This document shows positions 24,404 through 33,850 of a stretch of DNA of 64,000 nt, one piece after another; the first letter of the stretch is position 1; each line of letters begins with the position of its first letter. Location: the NCBI GenBank assembly GCA_020444325.1, contig JAHLLD010000004.1, positions 289,644 through 353,643 of the forward strand, written 5' to 3'. Source of the stretch: a bacterium (lineage in GTDB: Bacteria > Bacteroidota > Ignavibacteria > SZUA-365). The notes beneath the pieces were generated by a model. The model was not told the DNA's origin. It saw only the letters and a list, made by a program, of their open reading frames with translations, and did no database searches. The translations under genes and the position numbers were made by a program.

Positions 24404-26275
24404 TTACCTGCCGAGATATACCATCAGGATGGAAATATCGGAACTGCTGACGCCGGAAATGCGTGAGGCCTGTCCGACCGAGGCGGGACGCACACGCATG
24501 AGTTTTTCCCGTCCTTCGCTCGAGAGGGAGTGCACCCGCGAATAATCAAAATTGTCTGGAATACGAAATTCTTCAGCGCGACGGAATTTTTCGATCTCGC
24601 GTCCCTGCCGCTCGATATAGCCCAAGTATTTCGTCTCGATTTCCACCTGCTCGATGACGCGGTCATCGCCGAGTCCCTGCCGTACGGAAGCTTCGGAAGA
24701 GAGTCCGTCAAGCCGCAGGGCATCGGCGGCGCGGACTTCCTCGCGGCGGATGATTTTTCCAACGAACTCGTGCTGGGTGACAGGAGGCGATTGCCGATCG
24801 GTGAGGAAGGGATTGAGCGTCTCCGGGGGAAGTGTACGCGATTCCACGATGTCGCGCAGCGAGACGATGAGATGCTCCCGTTGCTGCATGGCGGCATGCA
24901 CCTCGTCGGGTATGAGTCCGAAACGGTGTCCGTAGCGCATCAGGCGGCGGTCGGCATTGTCCTGTCTGAGCAGCAGCCGGTACTCCGCCCGCGAGGTGAA
25001 CATGCGATAGGGCTCGAGTGTACTCTTGTTCACCAGGTCATCGATGAGCACGCCAACGTAGGCTTCATCCCTGCGAAGGACGAATTCCTTTTCCCCTCGC
25101 AACTTGAGTACCGCGTTAATGCCGGCCATGAGTCCCTGCGCCGCAGCCTCCTCGTACCCGGACGTTCCGTTCACCTGTCCGGCAAGAAAGAGCCCGCTGA
25201 TCGCTTTCGTCTCCAGGCTGAGTTTGAGCTGATGGGGCGGAAAAAAGTCGTATTCGACGGCGTATCCGGGACGCAGCATTTCGACATGTTCGAGTCCGGG
25301 CACCGTCCGCAGCGCGCGCAGCTGAATGTCTTCAGGCAGACTGGAGGAAAAGCCGTTGACGTACACCACGTCCGTATCGCGTCCCTCGGGTTCGAGGAAG
25401 AGATGGTGGCTGTCCTTGTCGGCGAAGCGCACGATTTTGTCTTCGATGCTGGGACAGTAGCGGGGCCCCGCGGCCTGGATACGCCCGGTGAACATGGGCG
25501 ACTGCTCGAAGCCCTCACGCATGACATCGTGCGTCCCTTCATGCGTCCGGGTGACATAGCAGGGCACCTGTTCGAAGTCCGGGATGGGGGATTGGTAGGA
25601 AAACGGCTGCGGATTCTCATCTCCCGGCGCAAGGCTGGTCTGATCGAGGTCGATGCTTGTAAGGGATACCCGGGGGGGCGTCCCGGTTTTGAGCCTTCCG
25701 GTTTCAAAGCCATAGCGCAGCAGTGTTTCAGTGATGCCCGTCGCGGGCTGTTCCCCAAAACGTCCGCCGATACTTTTCTGCAATCCTGTATACATCGCAC
25801 CGTTGAGGAAGGTGCCAGCGCAGACAATCAGCGCTGTGCAGCTGATTTCCTGTCCGTCGGATGTGGTGACGCCTCGCACGGTGTCGTTTTCCACATGCAG
25901 CAGCTCGACCGAGCCCTCGATGACATCGAGTCCCTCAGTGCTTTCGATCACCGACCGCGCCACGGCGCTGTACAGCTCACGATCGTTCTGGCTGCGGGGG
26001 GACCACACGGCGGGACCCTTCGAGCGGTTCAGCATTTTGTACTGAATCGCTGAAGCGTCGGCGATCTGTCCCATGACACCGCCGAGCGCATCGATTTCAC
26101 GCACCAGGTGTCCCTTGGCCGTACCGCCGATGGCGGGATTGCACGACATGCGTCCCGTTGCTGCGGGATCCATGGTCACCAGCGCCGAACGTGCACCCAT
26201 ACGCGCCGCTGCTGATGCCGCTTCGATGCCGGCGTGTCCGCCGCCAACAACCACTATGTCGTATCGTGTCGCCAT
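24404..26275 (-). CDS. mnmG: tRNA uridine-5-carboxymethylaminomethyl modification enzyme MnmG
   Basis: FAD enzyme that, with MnmE, installs the cmnm5 group on wobble uridine 34 of several tRNAs. The start at 26275 yields 623 residues, standard for the family, and places the FAD motif [19 protein letters not shown] at the N-terminus; the longer frame to 26380 adds no family sequence. Other signatures are [41 protein letters not shown] and [20 protein letters not shown]. mnmE and rsmG are not adjacent here. Confidence 0.96.
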   Translation of the reverse strand: MATRYDIVVVGGGHAGIEAASAAARMGARSALVTMDPAATGRMSCNPAIGGTAKGHLVREIDALGGVMGQIADASAIQYKMLNRSKGPAVWSPRSQNDRELYSAVARSVIESTEGLDVIEGSVELLHVENDTVRGVTTSDGQEISCTALIVCAGTFLNGAMYTGLQKSIGGRFGEQPATGITETLLRYGFETGRLKTGTPPRVSLTSIDLDQTSLAPGDENPQPFSYQSPIPDFEQVPCYVTRTHEGTHDVMREGFEQSPMFTGRIQAAGPRYCPSIEDKIVRFADKDSHHLFLEPEGRDTDVVYVNGFSSSLPEDIQLRALRTVPGLEHVEMLRPGYAVEYDFFPPHQLKLSLETKAISGLFLAGQVNGTSGYEEAAAQGLMAGINAVLKLRGEKEFVLRRDEAYVGVLIDDLVNKSTLEPYRMFTSRAEYRLLLRQDNADRRLMRYGHRFGLIPDEVHAAMQQREHLIVSLRDIVESRTLPPETLNPFLTDRQSPPVTQHEFVGKIIRREEVRAADALRLDGLSSEASVRQGLGDDRVIEQVEIETKYLGYIERQGREIEKFRRAEEFRIPDNFDYSRVHSLSSEGREKLMRVRPASVGQASRISGVSSSDISILMVYLGR

Positions 26276-26480
26276 ATCCTTTAAAACTACGAAAGCCGCG
26301 ATTGAATTCCAGTGCAGTTCGGAATCAGCCGTACGAGTTTCACACGGGTTGCATACGAATGGGGAAAAATTTATCCCCATGTCCGAAGTGCAACCTTTTT
26401 GTACACCCCCCGTATTGACCGTAGGCTAAAGACTAGGGACACCAAATCCTACCTCATCACACCCTCCGTCAATCAGTAGT

Positions 26481-26514
26481 GGCAGGTTTGCGAGATCACC
26501 TGCCATTTTTTTTT
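26481..26514 (+). terminator. Orphan intrinsic terminator
   Basis: GGCAGGT (26481-26487) pairs with ACCTGCC (26498-26504) around a 10-nt loop, followed by A and nine T residues. It is strong in the + direction, yet no + strand gene precedes it: the nearest upstream gene, mnmG, runs the other way. Confidence 0.75.
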
Positions 26515-26527
26515 GTAGCAGAAGAAG

Positions 26528-26560
26528 ACCGCCCGTCCCTCACAGCGAGAGACGGGCGGT
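26528..26560 (-). terminator. Inverted repeat downstream of the metallo-hydrolase gene
   Basis: ACCGCCCGTC (26528-26537) and GACGGGCGGT (26551-26560) form a perfect 10-bp stem with a 13-nt loop, 39 bp past the stop of the - strand gene. The downstream - strand sequence is pyrimidine-rich (CTTCTTCTGC) rather than a pure T tract, so it is a moderate terminator candidate. Confidence 0.55.
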
Positions 26561-26598
26561 ATTATTTGCATCGGTTGGACGGTCCGGCTGCAGGAAGA

Positions 26599-27999
26599 TC
26601 AGAGCGTGAAACTGTCTCCCGGAGAGGGGATATGGACGTTATCAAGCCCGAGTTCGTCTTCCATCGAGAGGCCGAGCTTCTGCGCCTGATCGAGGTCACC
26701 GTGCACCAGGAAGCTCATGGCGAGACGTTTCGGATCGAACCGGCGGTGATATGCCAGAAGTTCGTTGCGGTCGGCATGTGCACTCAGGCTGTTGAGCACG
26801 AATACTTCGGCATTGAGTTTGAATTCCTCGCCGAAGATGCGCACGACGGGCTCTTTCTCGACGATTCTCTTTCCCAGCGTGTGCTCGGCGTTATATCCGG
26901 TCACGAGGATGGTGTTGCGCTCGTCTTCAATATTATTACGCAGGTGGTGCAGAATGCGTCCCCCCTCGCACATGCCCGAGCTTGAAATGATCATCATCGG
27001 TTCCTGCCTGCCATTGAGCGCCTTGCTCTCATTGACATGCATGATGTAGCGGAGGTTCTCGAAACTGAAGGGATTCTGATGTGTCAGGATGGCCTTGCGC
27101 GCTTCCGCATCCATGCATTCCGGGTGCAGGCGGAAAATCTGTGTGGCGTTGACGCTGAGGGGACTGTCCACGAATATCGGGATTTCCGGCAGGCGCCCGG
27201 TCTCACGCAGTTCGTGAAGATGATAGACCAACTCCTGCGTCCGGCCAACGGAAAATGCGGGCACGATCACCTTTCCGCCGCGCGACACGGTGCGTTTGAT
27301 AATGTCTTCGAGGCGGTCGAGGATGATTTCGCTGCCGAGATGCTCACGTCCGCCATACGTACTCTCGCTGATCAGGTAATCCACATCGCCGACATGCTCG
27401 GGGTCACGAAGAATCGGACGATCAGAGCGCCCCAAGTCACCCGTGTAGCACAGGGAGACATCCCGCTTCCCGTCCTTGATTTCGACGAGAGTGATGGCCG
27501 AACCGAGGATGTGTCCCGCATCGTAAAACGTGATGCTCACTTCGGGGGTGATGGCGGTTTTGCGGTGGTAGCCGACGGTGGTGAAATAACCAAGGACGTC
27601 GACAACGTCTTCAGTGTCGTACAGTGCGTGAATCGGCGGCAGTCCCTTTTTCTTGTGCAGTTTGTTGACGAACTCCGCGTCTTTCTCCTGCAGGAACGCG
27701 CTGTCGAGCAGCATGATATTGGCCAGGTCGCGGGTGGCTGCCGTGCAGTAAATCGGACCGCGGAAGCCGTGGCGGTAGAGCATCGGTATTTTCCCGCTGT
27801 GATCGACATGTGCATGCGAGAGCACGAGCACGTCGATTTCTTTCGGATCGAAGGGAAACTTGCTGTTCTGTTCCCACGCTTCCGAGCGGCGTCCCTGGAA
27901 GAGTCCGCTGTCGAATAGAATTTTTTTCCCGTTGACTTCGAGCAGATGACTGGAGCCGGTGACATTGCGCGCGGCTCCGTGAAAGGTCAGGCGAATCAT
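26599..27999 (-). CDS. MBL-fold / beta-CASP RNA metallo-hydrolase
   Basis: A 466-residue metallo-beta-lactamase enzyme of the beta-CASP group (CPSF73/KH-less archaeal type), usually a nuclease acting on RNA. Zinc ligands are in LSHAHVDHSGKIP, ITFYDAGHILGSA and CYTGDLGR. The beta-CASP domain contains STYGGREH, FVDSPLSVNATQIF and MMIISSSGMCEGGRILHHL. The C-terminal zinc His is in LVHGD, preceded by SLSAHADRNELL. The start at 27999 is used because the first strand (MIRLTFHGAARNVTGS) begins there. It follows the E1 gene after 31 bp. Confidence 0.92.
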   Translation of the reverse strand: MIRLTFHGAARNVTGSSHLLEVNGKKILFDSGLFQGRRSEAWEQNSKFPFDPKEIDVLVLSHAHVDHSGKIPMLYRHGFRGPIYCTAATRDLANIMLLDSAFLQEKDAEFVNKLHKKKGLPPIHALYDTEDVVDVLGYFTTVGYHRKTAITPEVSITFYDAGHILGSAITLVEIKDGKRDVSLCYTGDLGRSDRPILRDPEHVGDVDYLISESTYGGREHLGSEIILDRLEDIIKRTVSRGGKVIVPAFSVGRTQELVYHLHELRETGRLPEIPIFVDSPLSVNATQIFRLHPECMDAEARKAILTHQNPFSFENLRYIMHVNESKALNGRQEPMMIISSSGMCEGGRILHHLRNNIEDERNTILVTGYNAEHTLGKRIVEKEPVVRIFGEEFKLNAEVFVLNSLSAHADRNELLAYHRRFDPKRLAMSFLVHGDLDQAQKLGLSMEDELGLDNVHIPSPGDSFTL

Positions 28000-28030
28000 A
28001 CGCGTCCTTGCTATGGTCGTGGTTGTTGAA

Positions 28031-30103
28031 TCAATACTGTGCCAGTGCCCGTGCGGCAGTGATAATGTCGTCGCGTCCCACGAGTACGGCATCCTCCAGC
28101 GGCTTCGCGAAACCGACCGGGGCGTCGAGCGAGGCCAGGCGTCGCACAGGTGCATCGAGATGTTCGAAGCAGTGCTCCCCGATCCAGGCCGCGAGTTCAC
28201 CACCGAATCCACCGGTGAGTCCGGCTTCGTGAAGCACGAGCGCGCGACCGGTTTTCAGTACGGTAGCACGCACGGCCTCCTGGTCAAAGGGCAGGATGCT
28301 GCGGAGATCGAGAATCTCACAGTGGACGCCTTCCTGCGCCAGTGTTTCGGCCGCCTGCAGTGCCAGGTGCACGGTGTTGCCGTAGGTGACGATGCTGAGC
28401 TGCGAGCCCGGCCGCCGCACACGTGCGCGTCCGATCGGGACGCAGAGTTCCTGCGTGGGATACCCCGTCTTTGCCGCGGGGTGATTGTAGAGGTACTTCG
28501 GTTCGAGATAAATCGTGATGCCACGGGTGCGGAAGGAGCAGCGGAGCAATCCCGCCGCATCTTCGGCGAATGCCGGCATGACGATGCGCAGTCCGGGAAT
28601 GTTCGCCAGCACGCCTTCGATACTCTGTGAGTGATAGAGTCCCCCCTGAATGTACCCGCCTGAAGCCAGGCGTACGATAATGTTGGGGGCAAACTGTCCG
28701 TTGCTGCGCCAGTGCTCATGCGCGGTGTTGACGAGCTGCTCCATCGCGGGCCAGAAATAATCGGCGAATTCAGCGCCTTCGACCACCACCCAGATATCGT
28801 CGCGGTAGCGGCAGAAGCCGTTGGCCGTTCCGAGAATGAAATCCTCGGCGATCGGAGCATTGAACACGCGTCCCGCGCCGAACTCCTGCTGCATGCCCTT
28901 GGTGATGTTGAACACGCCGCCTTTTTCGCGCGAGGCCACATCCTGTCCCCAGAGAAAGGTGTGCGGGTTGCGACGGAATTCCTCCTTCAGCGCGCGGTTG
29001 ATGGCGTCGCGCAGGGAGACGGGTTCCTCCTCGCCGGCATGCTTGTCCATCTGCCGCCGGAAATCCTCGTTCGAAAGGGGACAGACATGCGTGTCGTCGG
29101 CGAACACGCCTTTAAGCACCGTTGAGGGATCGGGCGCAGGCGCTTCTTCTGCGCGGGCGGATTCTGCATCCATATGCTCGAGGTTTTCGCGCTCGATGGC
29201 GCCGAGTTCCTCCTCCGTGAAGCGCTCGGTCGCCAGCAGCCAGGCCCGGAAGCGCAGCAGGGGATCGCGTCGCCGCGCTTCAACCAGTTCGTCCTCACTG
29301 CGGTACAGTTCATGCCGGTCGGAATTGCTGTGCGCGCCCATGCGCACGCAGTCGGCATGCACCATGGCGGGACCCGCACCGCTGCGCACATACTCCACCG
29401 CCTGCTGCATGACCTGCATCGAATCCAGCACATTGGTACCGTCGCAGTTCAGCACTTCGAGATTGCGGAAGCCGTGGAAGTTGTCGGCGATGTTGGTGTT
29501 CGCGCTCTGCTCGTGCACAGGGACGCTGATGCCGTAGCCGTTGTTCTGCAGCACGAAAATCACCGGAAGTTTTTCCCGGCAGGCGCCGCTGAGCGCCTCG
29601 TAGAAATAGCCTTCCGAGGTCGTGGCTTCGCCGCTGCTGTAGTAGGAAATTTCATCGCCGTCGTAGCGACGGATGGCACGTGCCACACCCACCGCGTGCA
29701 GACTGTGACTGCCGACGCAGGAGGACACGTTCTGTATGCCGATGGCGGGTTTGGCGAAGTGATTGCTCATGTGCCTGCCACCGCTGGCCGGATCCGTTGC
29801 GCGCGAGAGTCCGTTGAGCACGATTTCTTCGACTGTCATTCCCGCCGCGAGCACTGTCATCAGGTCGCGGTAATACGGGAAGAGGAAGTCCTTCCCCGGG
29901 CGGAACGACGCACCCATCGCCAGCTGTATCCCCTCATGTCCCGCACAGGGCGCATGGTACGACCAGCCCTTCGACATCTTCAGGTAGCGCGCGGCCTTCT
30001 CATCAAGGCTGCGCCCGAGGTGCATCAGGCGGTACCAGTCGCGCAGGGTATCATTGTCGGTTGAAGGAATGGGCCCCTCGATGGGGTGCAGGCCTGTGAT
30101 CAT
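28031..30103 (-). CDS. Fused E1 alpha-beta 2-oxoacid dehydrogenase (thiamine diphosphate)
   Basis: E1 component of a pyruvate or branched-chain 2-oxoacid dehydrogenase complex in one 690-residue chain: the alpha half (residues ~1-310) and beta half (~360-690) are separate proteins in many bacteria. The alpha half has YHAPCAGHEGIQLAMG, FPYYRDLMTVLAAG and the TPP segment SSGEATTSEGYFYEAL, where the usual GDG reads G-E-A. The beta half has LWGQDVASREKGGVFNITKG, RVFNAPIAEDFILG and YLEPKYLYN. The joining linker is acidic and Ala/Pro-rich. Fused forms are known in Bacteroidota. E2 and E3 genes are not in the window. Confidence 0.9.
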   Translation of the reverse strand: MITGLHPIEGPIPSTDNDTLRDWYRLMHLGRSLDEKAARYLKMSKGWSYHAPCAGHEGIQLAMGASFRPGKDFLFPYYRDLMTVLAAGMTVEEIVLNGLSRATDPASGGRHMSNHFAKPAIGIQNVSSCVGSHSLHAVGVARAIRRYDGDEISYYSSGEATTSEGYFYEALSGACREKLPVIFVLQNNGYGISVPVHEQSANTNIADNFHGFRNLEVLNCDGTNVLDSMQVMQQAVEYVRSGAGPAMVHADCVRMGAHSNSDRHELYRSEDELVEARRRDPLLRFRAWLLATERFTEEELGAIERENLEHMDAESARAEEAPAPDPSTVLKGVFADDTHVCPLSNEDFRRQMDKHAGEEEPVSLRDAINRALKEEFRRNPHTFLWGQDVASREKGGVFNITKGMQQEFGAGRVFNAPIAEDFILGTANGFCRYRDDIWVVVEGAEFADYFWPAMEQLVNTAHEHWRSNGQFAPNIIVRLASGGYIQGGLYHSQSIEGVLANIPGLRIVMPAFAEDAAGLLRCSFRTRGITIYLEPKYLYNHPAAKTGYPTQELCVPIGRARVRRPGSQLSIVTYGNTVHLALQAAETLAQEGVHCEILDLRSILPFDQEAVRATVLKTGRALVLHEAGLTGGFGGELAAWIGEHCFEHLDAPVRRLASLDAPVGFAKPLEDAVLVGRDDIITAARALAQY

Positions 30104-30413
30104 CGTGTTCTGCTCCGGCAGGTGGTGGTTGCCTTCCAGTGCGGGAAGGAAGATTCGGTAAAAAATACTCCATCACCTCCCCTCAAACAACCGCGCGGGC
30201 CCCCTCGCGATACACCTGAAACGGGAAAGCGGGATTTGCATTCGGCGCGTTGCAGTGCCAGCAGGGGGGGAACGGTGCCCGACCTGCGTTTCACCCCTGT
30301 ATTTATTGACGAAAAAAGTGATGCGCAGTCGAAAAAGTATTTGACAGGCGCGATTTTTTCATTATGTTGGATCGAGCTTTCACACACATTCTCACTAACC
30401 CAAGGAGGCATCC
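30104..30413. other. 310-bp divergent promoter region between E1 and HU
   Basis: The gap holds the E1 upstream region (30104-30300) and the HU promoter (30341-30368). The left part contains G/C-rich runs including a G8 tract near 30265. No open reading frame or stable hairpin of note was seen. Confidence 0.5.
30341..30370 (+). promoter_or_regulatory. HU gene promoter
   Basis: TTGACA (30341-30346) and TATGTTGG (30363-30370) read as a sigma-70-like TTGACA-N16-TATGTT, or as a Bacteroidota TTG-N19-TAnnTTTG-like promoter. The A/T-rich spacer and the position 44 bp before the ATG support it. AAGGAGG just before the start is the ribosome site. Confidence 0.6.
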
Positions 30414-30713
30414 ATGGCAAAAGCAGCGGCAGCGAAGCCGATGACCAAGAAAGAGATCATTGACGCTCTCGCAGAGAAACTCGACCAGCCCAAGAAGGTT
30501 GCAGAGCAGTTCCTGAACGAGTACAATGATCTCGTGTACAAGCAGACCAAGAAGACCAAGGAATTTACCATGCCTGGTCTCGGCAAGTGGGTCGTCGGAC
30601 GCAGCAAAGCGCGCAAGGGCCGCAACCCGGCCACGGGCGAAACGATCAAGATCCCTGCCAAGAAGGTCCTGAAATTCCGCGTTGCCAAGGCAGCGAAGGA
30701 CGCAACCCTGTAA
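30414..30713 (+). CDS. HU-family DNA-binding protein
   Basis: A 99-residue histone-like protein that bends and compacts DNA as a dimer. Family features: MTKKEIIDALAEKLDQPKK at the N-terminus after an Ala/Lys extension, the beta-arm region with GRNPATGETIKIPAKKV, and KFRVAKAAKDA at the end. The usual core GFGTF reads TMPGLGKW. Strong AAGGAGG ribosome site, a promoter at 30341 and a terminator at 30735 make it a single-gene, probably highly expressed unit. The Lys/Ala-rich N-terminal tail is slightly longer than in E. coli HU. Confidence 0.94.
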   Translation: MAKAAAAKPMTKKEIIDALAEKLDQPKKVAEQFLNEYNDLVYKQTKKTKEFTMPGLGKWVVGRSKARKGRNPATGETIKIPAKKVLKFRVAKAAKDATL

Positions 30714-30734
30714 ACCGGGTTCTACCGATTTTGC

Positions 30735-30761
30735 AAGGCGCCTTCATGGCGCCTTTTTTTT
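30735..30761 (+). terminator. Intrinsic terminator after the HU gene
   Basis: AAGGCGCC (30735-30742), loop TTCAT, GGCGCCTT (30748-30755), and a run of T residues to 30761. It stands 22 bp after the HU stop codon. Confidence 0.9.
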
Positions 30762-30842
30762 GTCCTGCATCCAACCGCGCGACGCTGTACATTCCCTTAC
30801 CGTCAGGGAGACGGAACGACAACACACATAGCAGGGGGAGCA

Positions 30843-32381
30843 ATGATTTCAACGGTGTACAGCGCATCGACGCATGGCATCAGTGCCAGCATCATAACGG
30901 TTGAAACGCATATTGAAAGTCAGATGCCGGGCTTCGTGGTCGTGGGACTGCCCGACAACGCGGTGCGGGAGAGCAGGGAGCGGGTGACAGCGGCCATCAA
31001 GAATTCGGATTACGCCTTCCCGGTCCGGCGCATCGTGGTCAACCTGGCGCCGGCGGATATTCGCAAGGAAGGCTCGGCGTTCGACCTGCCGCTCGCCATG
31101 GGCATTCTCTGCGCGACAGGTGAACTCCCCGAGGCGGCGGCGGATCACACGCTGTTTCTCGGTGAGCTGGCACTGGATGGCACGCTGCGTCCCATACACG
31201 GCGCACTGTCCATCGCCCTCGAAGCACTGCGGAAAAAATACCGACGCATCATCCTGCCCGCAGCCAACGCGCGGGAAGCGGCGATGGTGAAGGATATTGA
31301 TGTCTATCCCTGCGCCTCGCTGCGCGAAGCGGTGGCGTGTGCGGACGGCAGGCATCCCCATGGCAAGCCGTATCGCATCAATACAGAGGATGTTTTCAGG
31401 GAGAAACGGCTGCACAGCGCGCTGGATTTTTCGGATGTGAAGGGACAGGAGAATGTGAAGCGCGCGCTGGAAGTGGCAGCGGCGGGGGGACACAATATCA
31501 TCCTCATCGGTCCCCCGGGTTCTGGAAAAACCATGCTCGCCAAACGCCTGCCGGGCATACTGCCCCCGCTCACGTTTGACGAAGCGCTGGAGACGACGAA
31601 GATTCATTCGGTGGCGGGACTCCTTCCCCCCGGCGAAGCCATTGTTGCGGGACGCCCATTCCGCGCGCCGCATCACACGATCAGTGACGCCGCTATGGTG
31701 GGTGGCGGCGTGGGCTGGGCGCGTCCGGGTGAGATCAGCCTCACGCACAACGGCGTGCTGTTTCTCGATGAGTTGCCGGAGTTCGCACGAAATGTACTCG
31801 AGGTACTGCGTCAGCCGCTGGAGGAAGGCACGGTCACGATATCCCGCTCGCGCAGCACCATCGAGTACCCGGCCGCCTTCATGCTCGTAGCCGCCATGAA
31901 TCCCTGTCCCTGCGGCAACCACGGCAATCCCCACCAGTCCTGCAGCTGCACCGAAATGCAGATTCAGAAATACATGAGCCGCATCTCGGGTCCCCTGCTC
32001 GACCGCATTGATATCCATGTGGAATGTCCCCAGGTCAAGTACCAGGAACTGGCCAGCGAGCGGCGGGGAGAGTCGTCCGAGATCGTGCGCCGGCGTGTGA
32101 TCGCCGCCCGTGAACTGCAGGCCGGGCGCTTCCGGCAAAGGGCGGACCTGCACTGCAATGCGGGGATGAGCGGACGCGATGTCTCCCGCTTCTGTACGGT
32201 GGATGACGGCTGCAGGGAACTGCTGCGTAAGGCGGCGCAGGCGCTGGGTTTCAGTGCGCGCGCTTACGACCGTATCCTCAAGGTCGCACGCACCATCGCG
32301 GATCTCGCCGCGAGCGAGCACATCCGCAGTGAGCATATTTCCGAGGCGATACAGTACAGGGATCTCGATCGTGTGCTATGA
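30843..32381 (+). CDS. YifB/ComM-family Mg-chelatase-like AAA+ ATPase
   Basis: A 512-residue protein of the YifB/ComM family; ComM is a hexameric branch-migration helicase that helps integrate DNA during natural transformation. The N-terminal Lon-S16-like domain contains [20 protein letters not shown] and [10 protein letters not shown]. The AAA+ core has Walker [17 protein letters not shown], Walker [10 protein letters not shown] and sensor motifs around [12 protein letters not shown]. Four Cys in PCPCGN...CSC form a zinc-binding insert. The C-terminal Mg-chelatase lid ends the protein. GGGGAG precedes the ATG. Its end overlaps the convergent glycosyltransferase gene by 6 bp. Confidence 0.93.
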   Translation: MISTVYSASTHGISASIITVETHIESQMPGFVVVGLPDNAVRESRERVTAAIKNSDYAFPVRRIVVNLAPADIRKEGSAFDLPLAMGILCATGELPEAAADHTLFLGELALDGTLRPIHGALSIALEALRKKYRRIILPAANAREAAMVKDIDVYPCASLREAVACADGRHPHGKPYRINTEDVFREKRLHSALDFSDVKGQENVKRALEVAAAGGHNIILIGPPGSGKTMLAKRLPGILPPLTFDEALETTKIHSVAGLLPPGEAIVAGRPFRAPHHTISDAAMVGGGVGWARPGEISLTHNGVLFLDELPEFARNVLEVLRQPLEEGTVTISRSRSTIEYPAAFMLVAAMNPCPCGNHGNPHQSCSCTEMQIQKYMSRISGPLLDRIDIHVECPQVKYQELASERRGESSEIVRRRVIAARELQAGRFRQRADLHCNAGMSGRDVSRFCTVDDGCRELLRKAAQALGFSARAYDRILKVARTIADLAASEHIRSEHISEAIQYRDLDRVL

Positions 32382-33134
32382 TGCGCGGCGCAGACGCTGC
32401 CGGAGGATGTGGAAGAGAAAGGAGGGGAAACCGAGGAGGTAGCGTTGCCAGAGGCGTCCGGGCTCGTGCACGAGGCGATGCAGCCACTCGAGTCCCAGCG
32501 CCCGCATCCACCGCGGGGCGCGTGGACGCCGTCCCGCGAGGAATTCCACGAATCCCCCGGTGGCAACGACGACGGGAATATCGAGCGCGTCGCGGTGCAT
32601 GCGCAGCCATTCGAACTGCAGCGTCGTCCCCAGGCTGACCAGCAGAACTTCCGGCGCAAAACCGCGGATGTCCTCTAGCACGGCGCTGTCACCGGCGTCG
32701 ATCATCCCGTGATGGCAGCGCAATGCCGCGCCGGGGTAGCGCTTCGTAGTGTGTTCCATCAAGGTATCGCTAGTGAGAAGACTGCCACCGAGGACGTAGA
32801 TGCGCGTGCCGTCGCGGAAATGGCGATCGAGCCAGGGCAGCATGGTATCGGTGCCGGTGAGTCTGTCAGGTTTGCGGCCCGTGAGCAGGCGCACACCCAG
32901 CCAGGCGGCGATGCCGTCGAGATGATTGTATGTGCAGTGGTTGAGATAGTCGCGCAGCCGTGTGGATCGCGCGGCGTCGAGGAGGATGTGGAAATGTGGT
33001 GCGGTGACGGTGATGCGATCGCGCGAGTGAATGGCATCATCCCACAGCGCATGAAACAGTGCCGCAGGAGCCAGGTGCATGCGCACACCCAGCACATCCA
33101 CTTCTTCGGGTTTCCGTTGCGGCTCTTGCGTCAT
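32376..33134 (-). CDS. WecG/TagA/CpsF-family glycosyltransferase
   Basis: A 252-residue glycosyltransferase of the family that adds N-acetylmannosamine(uronic acid) to lipid-linked sugars in wall teichoic acid, ECA or exopolysaccharide synthesis. Motifs: [14 protein letters not shown] (normally TxNxE), [34 protein letters not shown] and the C-terminal [21 protein letters not shown]. No polysaccharide cluster is nearby. Tail-to-tail overlap with the YifB gene. Confidence 0.9.
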   Translation of the reverse strand: MTQEPQRKPEEVDVLGVRMHLAPAALFHALWDDAIHSRDRITVTAPHFHILLDAARSTRLRDYLNHCTYNHLDGIAAWLGVRLLTGRKPDRLTGTDTMLPWLDRHFRDGTRIYVLGGSLLTSDTLMEHTTKRYPGAALRCHHGMIDAGDSAVLEDIRGFAPEVLLVSLGTTLQFEWLRMHRDALDIPVVVATGGFVEFLAGRRPRAPRWMRALGLEWLHRLVHEPGRLWQRYLLGFPSFLFHILRQRLRRAS

Positions 33135-33154
33135 ATTGCGGGATCCCTCTGCGT

Positions 33155-33188
33155 GCGTGCCTGTAAAAAGCCTGCGTGCCTGTAAAAA
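33155..33188. repeat. 15-bp direct repeat before a terminator
   Basis: GCGTGCCTGTAAAAA occurs at 33155-33169 and 33174-33188 (period 19). The second copy supplies the A tract of the - strand terminator next to it, so a duplication of the terminator tail is likely. Confidence 0.6.
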
Positions 33189-33208
33189 CGGCGGCCCGTG
33201 GCCGCCGT
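33184..33208 (-). terminator. Intrinsic terminator of the acidic-tail protein gene
   Basis: ACGGCGGC (33188-33195) pairs with GCCGCCGT (33201-33208) around a 5-nt loop. On the - strand it is followed by five U residues. It lies 20 bp past the stop at 33228. Confidence 0.8.
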
Positions 33209-33227
33209 CAATAGCTGCGATGCGTGT

Positions 33228-33773
33228 TTACTTCTCGGTCGACTCCTCGTCTGCGTCCTCCGCTTCATCACCGTCCACCGCTTCTTCTTCCTCATCGCTG
33301 CCGAACCAGCCGAGAAGGAGGGACATGAGCATGACGCCGTTCATGTCGGCATCGGGGAGGAAATTGCCGTCAAACTGCAGGTCGGCGTGCTCTTTCTGCA
33401 GCGGCAGCCAGTTGGCGTTACCGTCTTCGTCGATGGCCACGGTGCCCGGCTCGTAACCGAGTTCGCTGAGTTTCGCGGAGACCTTCTCGCGCAGTTCCTT
33501 TTCCTCATCGAACCAGTAGCTGAGAATGCGGCTGGCGAGTTCCTGCGAGAGATTCGCTTCCTCGCTGATGATGGGGAGCAGCATGGAAATCGGAGCGCGA
33601 CCGATATTGCGGAAGCCGCGCACCTGGTGCTTGCCGGTGGTCAGCTGCGCCAGTGCGGTTTTGTCGGCTTCGAGAGCGGGACGCACGACGGAAAAGCGAA
33701 ATTTCCTGTCGTCCATCAGCGCGAACACTGCGTTCGCGGGGTGGCTCTGCTTCTCTGGTGTGTTTTCTGCCAT
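33228..33773 (-). CDS. Hypothetical protein with acidic C-terminal tail
   Basis: A 181-residue soluble protein; the ATG at 33773 is preferred to an upstream TTG. The first ~120 residues are folded (RKFRFSVVRPALEADKTALA, GFRNIGRAPISMLLPIIS, LASRILSYWFDEEKELREK). A short hydrophobic helix (GVMLMSLLLGWFG) follows, and then an extremely acidic tail (DEEEEAVDGDEAEDADEES). No family recognised. It is the gene after the membrane histidine kinase (77 bp gap), so it may belong to that unit. Confidence 0.6.
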   Translation of the reverse strand: MAENTPEKQSHPANAVFALMDDRKFRFSVVRPALEADKTALAQLTTGKHQVRGFRNIGRAPISMLLPIISEEANLSQELASRILSYWFDEEKELREKVSAKLSELGYEPGTVAIDEDGNANWLPLQKEHADLQFDGNFLPDADMNGVMLMSLLLGWFGSDEEEEAVDGDEAEDADEESTEK

Positions 33774-33850
33774 AATCCTGTATAGGTAGTGAGACAATGC
33801 AATGCCAGCGGGAAAAGTAGCGCTTTCCCGCGATTTCTCCGAACGGCTTT

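Larger units (their letters stand above)
26276..26598. other. 323-bp gap between mnmG and the metallo-hydrolase gene
   Basis: This gap holds the mnmG promoter region and a nested hairpin at 26348-26394 (outer GTTGCA/TGCAAC, inner ATGGGGA/TCCCCAT, then CTTTTT). It also holds a + strand terminator at 26481-26514 that belongs to no annotated gene, and a further inverted repeat at 26528-26560. No credible open reading frame was found. A short + strand RNA of about 60-120 nt ending near 26514 is possible; no convincing promoter for it was seen. Confidence 0.45.

Noticed and set aside
33808..33831. Hairpin GCGGGAAA...TTTCCCGC after the membrane kinase gene as a terminator
   Set aside because: Good stem but no T tract in the - direction, so it is not listed as a terminator.
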